DNA of 6,747 nt from Lachnospiraceae bacterium UBA2868. GTDB taxonomy: Bacteria > Bacillota_A > Clostridia > Lachnospirales > Lachnospiraceae. Positions 1 to 4,942 of the stretch are shown here, one piece after another (position 1 is the stretch's first letter; the number at the start of each line of letters is the position of its first letter). Both the position numbers and the translations under genes were made by a program. The stretch is from positions 17,945 to 24,691 of the forward strand of contig DEEW01000202.1 of the NCBI GenBank assembly GCA_002350465.1. The letters are read 5' to 3'. Under the pieces are notes generated by a model. That model worked only from the letters and a program-made list of their open reading frames with translations. It was not told the origin of the DNA and did not search any database.

Positions 1-207
1 GTACTCGACGGATGTGACGGAGCCCTTCACTATGAACAGGGACCGAGAAAGTGTTACAGCTGCTACAGTGATTACTTCTGGTATGAGATCGGCGACGTTA
101 TATGTATAGGAGACAAAGACGTACTGTATTACTGCTTTCCTGAAAAGAAAGATGTCGTGGCAAGAACACGGCTTGCCACGGAGGAACTGTTTAAGCTCTC
201 TTCCTAG
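1..207 (+). CDS. 3' end of a plus-strand gene, product unknown
   Basis: Frame 1 is open from the first base to a TAG at 205-207 and gives 68 residues, the C-terminal part of a protein whose start lies outside the window. The composition looks like real protein: it is rich in Cys, Tyr and acidic residues, with segments such as CYSCYSDYFWYEIGD, DVLYYCFPEKKD and TRLATEELFKL. Four Cys fall in the first two thirds (CDG, CYSC, VICIG), but there is no clean zinc-knuckle spacing and no membrane segment. I do not recognise the family and assign no function. It is the only gene on this strand, and its last 17 bp overlap the 3' end of the convergent YfhO-family gene, so neither gene has room for a private terminator between them. 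A short ORF from an ATG at 152 in another frame is a shadow. Confidence is in its being coding, not in any role. Confidence 0.65.
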   Translation, partial: VLDGCDGALHYEQGPRKCYSCYSDYFWYEIGDVICIGDKDVLYYCFPEKKDVVARTRLATEELFKLSS

Positions 208-2731
208 AATAAACTATCTGTCCGAAAAACAATATGATTCCGATTATGCTTACTGCGATACCGGCTCCCGTCCCTTTTGGAATATATTTCATTTCTATGA
301 TATGCCTTCCTTCGGGAACCTGAAAGCTCATAAGCTGTTCAATTACCGGTGCGGACTTAATCCTTTTTCCGTCACAGGTAATGCGCCATGAATCCTCATA
401 CGGTATCGATATTACGATGGTCTCTTCCTTCGCGGAATCTGTTGAAAACATAAGATCCGAGCTTGTGATCTCATTTACGGTTCCCACGGATTCATTAAGC
501 TTTCCCGCTGCATCTGCCCACTCCCGCAGAGCATCCGGATCCTCGTAGTAGAAGCAGCTTTCGGTAATCTCCAGCTCATCCTCAAGGATCTGCATTTTGA
601 TCTCAACCTTATCCTGCGGCTCAAATACTCCGGCGCAAAGTGTATTCCAATGATTGACCGTAAAATACACATCCCTTGATTCTCCGTTTACAAATACTTC
701 CCCGTTTTGTCTTCCGGGTGCATAGAAATAAAAGTACAAGGGCATTTTTTCTGTTATGGTTATATCGTAAATAATATAGCCTTCCTCATCCGTCCGCACA
801 TAACGTCCCTCTTCCTCTTTTGCACCTGAGAGTGACACGTCCGGATCTGCCTTGATAAATACAGGCCTGTCATTCCATAATGAAGCAAGTCTGTTTTGTT
901 TTTCAAATGTATTCCCTTCGTTTATATCGTAATCCGAAAGCCCCTCGGGAGCTGTAAATGCCATCGGAAGAGCATTCCCGTTTCTGTATGCGTAATATTT
1001 CCCGTCATACAACATACTCTCATAAGGTTTATTAACGGAATCGAATTGAGAGATGTAATACTTTATTCCGAAAAGATTATCAACGAACGAAGTACTTCCA
1101 CCGTTATAGTACGTAAAATAAACGGTCTTGCAGAATCCGAAATTTACCAGCCAGTCAAGTATCTCATCTTTCTCACATGAGCTGTCGTGTGACAGTCCGA
1201 TGTAATCAAACATCGACGGATCATTTATAGCCCTGTCGAAATCCTTCTCTATTCTGTAGAATCCGTCATCCTGTGATTTTACATATGAAATGACATCGCT
1301 GATGTTGTGATAATCGTCCTTAAAATCAGCCATCAGCGGGAGATCCCTTCCTTCGGAATTAAGACTTATGTAGGCTGTCTCGGAGTTATAGAGCATATCC
1401 CCTATCGATAATCCCATAAGGAGCACAAACCCGATCATCCTGAACCTTACACTTTTCACAAGAATACCGAGAATAGCTGTCATAATCACAAGGCACACAT
1501 TTAATATCAGTCTGGAGCGGTCAAGGTAGGGATTGTGCACTATCGTAAGCCATCCCATATACGCAAGTAAGATAACAGCAGCAAGCATTACCGGACGCTT
1601 TGATCTGTCCTCCCTGTCATCGGCAAATGATATAAATCCTTTATAGGCCATAACGATCACAGTGATGCTAATATAATATGCATATCTCCAATAGAATCCT
1701 TCCGGGTTATTGAATCCGTGCCATACGGCATCAATGCTGTTTATCCACATGCTGACGGCAACAGCGGCTATAACAAATACATTTGCGATCTTGTCTCTGA
1801 TAGATATGCGCTTATGCAGAAGGTAGACAACCGCGAAAAACAGGGCGGCAGCAGAAGCATATATAAGGGGGCGAAGATCGTTTCTGGCACATCCCGAGAA
1901 CAGTCCCGCGAACAGCTGGTTCATCGGAAAACGTCTGTAAAACCCATAGTCTGCACCTTTCGTTGTCTTCTCGCCCATAAGCGACAGGCCGGTTCTGATA
2001 AGAAAAAATCCATCGATCAGAAGAGTTGTCACCCCGGCAAGTGCCAGCGAAGGAAGACGGCGTATATACGAAGTGTCCGCTATGATCCTTGAAATATAAA
2101 GTATTACAAGGAAAATGACGAGCATAAAGCCCATATGATAATTAACAAAGATGTAATAAGCAGCCGAGATAACAAACCCCACAAGGGATTGCCCATCGTC
2201 AAGGAATTTCAGGAAGAAAAACAGAACAAGCGGAAGAACTGCCAATGCTCCGAAGTAAATCGTAAGTACCAGGTAGCCAAAGAAAAATGATGAGAAAGCA
2301 TACGCTGTGGAAAAAAGCAGAGACATCCATGACCTCTCATATCTTTCATTAAGAAGGATCGAAGCTGTCAGTCCCGCTATTGATATCTGCAGAGAAAATA
2401 CAAACTCTATCCCCACGGCAATTTTGTCGCCGGGAAAGAAAAACAGGAGGAGCAGAAGCGGGTCATGTAACTGGAACGCTGCAAGTCCGGGATAGTCTCC
2501 TCCAATAGTCTTCGCCAGCATATATGACCAGTCGTTTTTGGTCTTAAATGTGTTGATAAAATACGTGTAGAAATTAACAAACTCAACATCCATATCTCCC
2601 GTAAGTATTGAGTGCTCTCCGAAAGGATAGATACCGCATATCTTCCAGAAGATCATCATCATTACAAACGGGATAATGAATGCACAAATATATAGAACAA
2701 TTCTGCTCTCTTTGACCTTTTCAAACTTCAT
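191..2731 (-). CDS. YfhO-family polytopic membrane protein (GT-C-like)
   Basis: An 846-residue integral membrane protein of the YfhO family. The family has a glycosyltransferase-C-like fold; Bacillus and Listeria members act in glycosylation of teichoic acids. The substrate here cannot be read. What shows the family: a first membrane segment at about 11-33; then PFGEHSILTGDMD (36-48), whose GDM acid lies at the expected GT-C first-loop position; HDPLLLLLFFFP (89-100); about ten more hydrophobic segments to about residue 447, including FYWRYAYYI (346-354), which matches the family's N-R-[YF]-S-F-like stretch. A long extracytoplasmic domain follows (about 450-820), ending in SIPYEDSWRITCDGKR and the EGRHIIEMKYIPKG block typical of YfhO C-termini, then a last membrane helix (823-842) and SRKRA. 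Length is usual for the family. The start ATG is set by an in-frame TAA just upstream; the only SD-like stretch, AAAGG at 2745-2749, is 13 nt away and weak. The 81-bp gap to the DAHP synthase gene holds no hairpin terminator and only a poor promoter candidate, so partial co-transcription is possible. Confidence 0.9.
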   Translation of the reverse strand: MKFEKVKESRIVLYICAFIIPFVMMMIFWKICGIYPFGEHSILTGDMDVEFVNFYTYFINTFKTKNDWSYMLAKTIGGDYPGLAAFQLHDPLLLLLFFFPGDKIAVGIEFVFSLQISIAGLTASILLNERYERSWMSLLFSTAYAFSSFFFGYLVLTIYFGALAVLPLVLFFFLKFLDDGQSLVGFVISAAYYIFVNYHMGFMLVIFLVILYISRIIADTSYIRRLPSLALAGVTTLLIDGFFLIRTGLSLMGEKTTKGADYGFYRRFPMNQLFAGLFSGCARNDLRPLIYASAAALFFAVVYLLHKRISIRDKIANVFVIAAVAVSMWINSIDAVWHGFNNPEGFYWRYAYYISITVIVMAYKGFISFADDREDRSKRPVMLAAVILLAYMGWLTIVHNPYLDRSRLILNVCLVIMTAILGILVKSVRFRMIGFVLLMGLSIGDMLYNSETAYISLNSEGRDLPLMADFKDDYHNISDVISYVKSQDDGFYRIEKDFDRAINDPSMFDYIGLSHDSSCEKDEILDWLVNFGFCKTVYFTYYNGGSTSFVDNLFGIKYYISQFDSVNKPYESMLYDGKYYAYRNGNALPMAFTAPEGLSDYDINEGNTFEKQNRLASLWNDRPVFIKADPDVSLSGAKEEEGRYVRTDEEGYIIYDITITEKMPLYFYFYAPGRQNGEVFVNGESRDVYFTVNHWNTLCAGVFEPQDKVEIKMQILEDELEITESCFYYEDPDALREWADAAGKLNESVGTVNEITSSDLMFSTDSAKEETIVISIPYEDSWRITCDGKRIKSAPVIEQLMSFQVPEGRHIIEMKYIPKGTGAGIAVSIIGIILFFGQIVYSRKRA

Positions 2732-2812
2732 CGGTTAAACAAAGCCTTTCTTAGCATTATGACAATACCAGACCATTCTATATCATTTGATAACATTAGT
2801 ACAAGTATATTC

Positions 2813-3841
2813 CTACAGAAGATCAGCTATTTCATATATGAGCTTTTCTGTCTTCTCCCATCCGAGACACGGATCTGTGATCGACTTGCCGTAACATCCT
2901 CCACCGGGTTCCTGCGCTCCGTCTTCTATATAGCTTTCGATCATAAACCCTTTGAGAATGGCGGCAATGCGCTCATCATGTCTTGCCGAGTGAAGGACTT
3001 CCTTGATTATCCTCCTTTGCTCAAAAGGATTCTTGTTGGAATTGCAGTGATTGGTATCAACGATAAGCCCCGGATTATCAAGCTTCATCTCGTCATAGAC
3101 GTCACACAGCCTTACAAGATCCTCATAATGATAATTGGGTTTCATGGATCCGTGCTGATCCGTATATCCTCTCAGTATCGCATGCGTATGTTTATTTCCG
3201 TCGGAATGCACCTGCCATCCGCGATAAATGAAGGTGTGGCTGTTCTGAGCTGCGGATATTGCATTCATCATAACTTTGTAATCACCCGATGTGGGATTCT
3301 TCATCCCCACCGGAACGCTGATTCCGCTTGATGTCAGCCTGTGCTGCTGATCCTCAACCGAACGTGCACCTACCGCTACATATATCAGCAGATCATCAAG
3401 ATACGCATAATTTTCGGTATAAAGCATTTCATCAGCGCAGGCAAAACCGGTCTCCATGACCGCTCTCATATGCATATGCCTGGTTGCTTCTATTCCCTTG
3501 AACAGGTTGGGCTTTTCGGTCGGATCAGGCTGATGAAGCATACCCTTGTAACCCTCTGCAGTTGTTCTCGGCTTGTTTGTATATATCCTCGGAACGATAA
3601 AAATCTTATCAGCAACATTTTCCTGTACTCCCACAAGTCTTCCTATATAGTCCATTACCGAATCTTCATTATCCGCGGAACACGGTCCTATTATCAGAAT
3701 AAGCCTGTTATCTCTACCTTCAAAGATAGACTCCAGTTTTGCTCTTCTCTCCTGAATTGCAGTATTCATTTTGGCAGTAAGTGGATACATCTCCTTAAGT
3801 TCGGCAGGTATCGCAAGTTGTCTTTCATAATTCATTCCCAT
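2813..3841 (-). CDS. aroF: 3-deoxy-7-phosphoheptulonate synthase (class I DAHP synthase, AroFGH type)
   Basis: Condenses phosphoenolpyruvate and erythrose-4-phosphate to DAHP, the first shikimate-pathway step, in the cytosol. The 342 residues match class I-alpha enzymes in length and motif order: GPCSADN (52-58), VPRIYTNKPRTT (83-94), GAR (158-160), VPVGMKNPTSG (176-186), ILRG (222-225), DTNHCNSNK (262-270), IESYIEDG (301-308) and GKSITDPCLGW (318-328). Against E. coli AroG, by eye, the metal ligands map to C54, H265, E302 and D323, and the PEP-binding residues to R85, K90, R160, K181 and R224, so the enzyme should be active. AroG's Phe-pocket positions are only partly kept, so the effector is uncertain. 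The symbol is generic for this isozyme family. It starts at ATG 3841, 7 nt after a GGAGA; a second ATG two codons in is possible. It lies 27 bp after pheA with no terminator between, so it is very likely the second gene of the Phe-attenuated operon. Confidence 0.95.
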   Translation of the reverse strand: MGMNYERQLAIPAELKEMYPLTAKMNTAIQERRAKLESIFEGRDNRLILIIGPCSADNEDSVMDYIGRLVGVQENVADKIFIVPRIYTNKPRTTAEGYKGMLHQPDPTEKPNLFKGIEATRHMHMRAVMETGFACADEMLYTENYAYLDDLLIYVAVGARSVEDQQHRLTSSGISVPVGMKNPTSGDYKVMMNAISAAQNSHTFIYRGWQVHSDGNKHTHAILRGYTDQHGSMKPNYHYEDLVRLCDVYDEMKLDNPGLIVDTNHCNSNKNPFEQRRIIKEVLHSARHDERIAAILKGFMIESYIEDGAQEPGGGCYGKSITDPCLGWEKTEKLIYEIADLL

Positions 3842-3842
3842 C

Positions 3843-3864
3843 TTTTTGTCTCCTTTTTGTCTCC
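3843..3864 (-). repeat. Tandem 11-bp repeat duplicating the DAHP synthase ribosome binding site
   Basis: On the minus strand the unit GGAGACAAAAA occurs twice head to tail, filling most of the 27-bp pheA to DAHP synthase spacer. Each copy carries a GGAGA Shine-Dalgarno core. The proximal core (3849-3853) is 7 nt from the ATG and is the usable one; the distal core is 18 nt away. It looks like a slippage duplication. Whether it affects translation is not known. Confidence 0.75.
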
Positions 3865-3868
3865 GTTT

Positions 3869-4693
3869 TTACTTTCCGTAGTGAGGGCCGAGTGCTTTTG
3901 CAAAAGAGCAGGCACTCTCAAGTTCCGACATCATTTTCTGTCCCATTTCGCTGGTGACATCTCCTTCTATCTCAACATAAAAATAGTATTGCCATTTATG
4001 GCTCTTAAGCGGTCTTGAGTGAAGCACTTTCATGTTGTAGCCGTAGTCTGCTATGATCTGCAACGGCACAAGCAATGCTCCCGCCACATTATCTACAGTA
4101 AATACCGTTATAAAGCTTTTTTCCTGTCCGGGAATATCCACGCATCCCTTATTCCGAGACATAACAACAAACCTTGTTGTATTGTCATCCCTTTCATTTA
4201 TCTTCTCATCCAGAACCTTGAGTCCGTATATGGCTGCCGTTTCTATACTTGCTATTGCAGCCACCGACATATCTTCCATCTGGGCAACCTGCTTTGCGGC
4301 TACAGCGGTGTTGGTAGCCTGCAATGCCTCAAACCCTTTACTCCTGATATATTCATCACACTGCTCCAACGCCTTGGGCTGGCTGATGACCTTTTTGATA
4401 TCCTGTATTCTGCTGCCTCTTACTCCCAGAAGGTTCTGGACAACAGGCAAACCGTACAGAGCATTGACGTACAGCTTACCATCAAACAGCATATCCATAA
4501 CGTCATTTACCTCTCCGGAATAACTGTTTTCAATGGGCAGAACCGCCATGTCACATTCGCCGGACTCCACAGCCTCATACGTTTTCCTGAAGCTTTTGTA
4601 TGAAAAAAATCCTTCCTCGGGAAACAGCCTTCTTGCAACTATATGCGCAAAAGCACCTTCTATTCCACTGTATGCTATCTTTAGTCCGCTCAT
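3869..4693 (-). CDS. pheA: Prephenate dehydratase with C-terminal ACT domain, no chorismate mutase domain
   Basis: Converts prephenate to phenylpyruvate, the committed step of phenylalanine synthesis. The 274 residues begin with the dehydratase signature IAYSGIEGAFAH (6-17), followed by CDMAVLPIENSYSGEV (47-62), the region LPVVQNLLGVRG (82-93), NTAVAAKQVA (128-137), AAIAS (145-149) and the catalytic DNTTRFVVMSR (170-180) with the TRF motif at 173-175. An ACT regulatory domain follows (about 192-270), with the GAL motif at 205-207 and HSRP at 225-228, where E. coli PheA has ESRP at the Phe-binding site. The protein starts directly with the dehydratase domain, so it is monofunctional; a chorismate mutase must be encoded elsewhere. 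The start is firm: AGGAGGTG precedes the ATG at ideal spacing. It is first in an operon with the DAHP synthase gene and lies 45 nt after the attenuator terminator. Feedback inhibition by Phe through the ACT domain is expected from the family. Confidence 0.95.
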   Translation of the reverse strand: MSGLKIAYSGIEGAFAHIVARRLFPEEGFFSYKSFRKTYEAVESGECDMAVLPIENSYSGEVNDVMDMLFDGKLYVNALYGLPVVQNLLGVRGSRIQDIKKVISQPKALEQCDEYIRSKGFEALQATNTAVAAKQVAQMEDMSVAAIASIETAAIYGLKVLDEKINERDDNTTRFVVMSRNKGCVDIPGQEKSFITVFTVDNVAGALLVPLQIIADYGYNMKVLHSRPLKSHKWQYYFYVEIEGDVTSEMGQKMMSELESACSFAKALGPHYGK

Positions 4694-4697
4694 TTTT

Positions 4698-4705
4698 CAC
4701 CTCCT
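4698..4705 (-). promoter_or_regulatory. Strong ribosome binding site of pheA
   Basis: The minus strand reads AGGAGGTG followed by AAAA and the ATG of pheA. This is a near-perfect complement to the 16S rRNA 3' end, with 6 nt between AGGAGG and the start codon. It lies after the attenuator terminator, so it exists only on read-through transcripts and is not sequestered by the terminator stem. That points to transcriptional rather than translational control. Confidence 0.85.
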
Positions 4706-4738
4706 GATTTAAAAGAGCCGCACCTATTTACAAGCAAT

Positions 4739-4771
4739 AAAAAAGCGGTCCGGTTTGACTTCCGGACCGCC
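4739..4771 (-). terminator. Rho-independent terminator of the pheA leader (attenuator stem 3:4)
   Basis: On the minus strand GCGGTCCGG (4762-4770) and CCGGACCGC (4745-4753) form a perfect 9-bp GC-rich stem with an 8-nt loop. A further G-U pair (4771 with 4744) and an A-U pair can form at the base. Six T's (4739-4744) follow directly, so it is an intrinsic terminator for leftward transcription only; the plus strand has no T-run after the hairpin. It lies between the promoter and the pheA start, as expected for an attenuator, and would also stop read-through from the kinase gene. Confidence 0.92.
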
Positions 4772-4822
4772 TGCAAGTGCAATTTCTGATCTGCATCACA
4801 AATTACCCTTACATCGGTCCGA
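4762..4822 (-). promoter_or_regulatory. Predicted antiterminator pairing (2:3)
   Basis: UCGGACCG (4815-4822, inside leader codons 21-23) is complementary over 8 nt, with one U-G pair at the end, to CGGUCCGG (4762-4769), the 5' arm of the terminator. The 7-mer CGGACCG is thus present twice on the minus strand, here and in the terminator 3' arm, so segments 2 and 4 compete for segment 3. The pairing excludes the terminator. It is weaker than the 9-bp terminator stem, but segment 2 is made earlier. Confidence 0.8.
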
Positions 4823-4882
4823 CGTAAAGGCAAAAAAGAAAAATGCAGATGCAATTATATCTAACTGTCTGTTGATCATCAT
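4796..4882 (-). CDS. pheL: Phe-rich leader peptide (PheL-like), 28 residues
   Basis: A short ORF from ATG 4882 (or the next codon, ATG 4879) to TGA at 4796-4798. It starts MMINRQL, has FFFFAF at residues 14-19 and ends CKGNL. Five of six consecutive codons are Phe (TTT TTC TTT TTT GCC TTT, 4826-4843). The pattern is strikingly like E. coli PheL, [15 protein letters not shown]. The peptide probably has no function; its translation would report charged tRNA-Phe. Codons 17-21 form the 5' arm of hairpin 1:2, and codons 21-23 contain the antiterminator strand. By usual ribosome footprints, a stall at Phe 14-16 would leave that strand free, whereas a stall at Phe 19 would cover it. The ribosome binding site is modest: GGAAG is 5 nt from the second ATG and only 2 nt from the first, so the second may be the true start. 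The symbol is by analogy; homology to PheL cannot be shown for so short a peptide. Confidence 0.85.
   Translation of the reverse strand: MMINRQLDIIASAFFFFAFTSDRCKGNL
4803..4833 (-). promoter_or_regulatory. Leader hairpin 1:2 (pause / anti-antiterminator stem)
   Basis: UUGCCUUUACGUCG (4820-4833) pairs with CGAUGUAAGGGUAA (4803-4816) over 14 uninterrupted pairs, three of them wobbles, closing a GAC loop (4817-4819). The 5' arm contains Phe codon 19 and part of codon 17. Forming it would hide the antiterminator strand and leave the terminator free, as in the default state without translation. It could also pause polymerase to couple it to the leading ribosome. Confidence 0.8.
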
Positions 4883-4912
4883 ACTTCCATCTCTTCGAGA
4901 TTCATTTCCGTA

Positions 4913-4942
4913 ACTATACTCCGCAAAAAGCTATCCTGTCAA
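4913..4942 (-). promoter_or_regulatory. Sigma-A-type promoter of the pheA leader
   Basis: The minus strand has a perfect -35 TTGACA (4937-4942), an 18-bp spacer and a -10 TATAGT (4913-4918, one mismatch to TATAAT). Transcription should start near 4905-4907, just ahead of the leader ORF. The TGA stop codon of the upstream hybrid kinase gene lies within the -35 box, so the promoter is packed onto the 3' end of that gene. It supports separate transcription of the pheA operon. No operator-like inverted repeat is seen around it. Confidence 0.82.

Larger units (their letters stand above)
4739..4906 (-). ncRNA. Phenylalanine attenuator leader RNA upstream of pheA
   Basis: This is the inferred attenuated transcript of about 168 nt, from the predicted start near 4906 to the end of the terminator T-run. 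It holds a Phe-rich leader ORF, a 14-bp hairpin 1:2 (4803-4833) whose 5' arm includes the last Phe codons, an alternative antiterminator 2:3 (4815-4822 with 4762-4769) and terminator 3:4. The expected logic is classical. With scarce Phe-tRNA a ribosome stalls at the first Phe codons, blocks the 5' arm of 1:2 and lets 2:3 form, so pheA and the DAHP synthase gene are transcribed. With ample Phe the ribosome moves on, 1:2 and 3:4 form, and transcription stops. The sequence elements are seen directly; the mechanism is inferred by analogy with E. coli pheL-pheA. No T-box signature is visible. Confidence 0.88.

Noticed and set aside
475..672. Minus-strand short frames inside the YfhO-family gene (475-672 and 2407-2589)
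   Set aside because: They are out-of-frame shadows within a continuous 846-codon gene with clear family motifs, and no frameshift is needed.
2732..2812. Promoter for the YfhO-family gene (TTGTAC, 16 bp, TATAGA)
   Set aside because: The -35 box matches only three of six consensus bases and the gap is AT-rich, so this match could be chance. No terminator for the upstream operon is seen there either.
3341..4603. Long plus-strand open frames at 3341-4018, 4019-4603 and 4053-4523
   Set aside because: They lie wholly opposite pheA and the DAHP synthase gene, have no recognisable motifs and no ribosome binding sites. They are antisense shadows of well-conserved enzymes.
3869..4693. Bifunctional chorismate mutase-prephenate dehydratase (P-protein)
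   Set aside because: The protein begins directly with the dehydratase domain after a strong ribosome binding site, and the upstream region is the leader, not a mutase domain.
4832..4843. T-rich run on the minus strand as a terminator tail
   Set aside because: TTTTTCTTTTTT has no GC-rich hairpin directly before it. It is the run of Phe codons in frame with the leader peptide.
4694..4938. T-box riboswitch in the pheA leader
   Set aside because: An amino-acid gene leader with a terminator in a Firmicute suggests a T-box, but no AGGGTGGNACCGCG-like T-box sequence or specifier-loop stem is visible and the leader is too short. The Phe-rich ORF explains it better.
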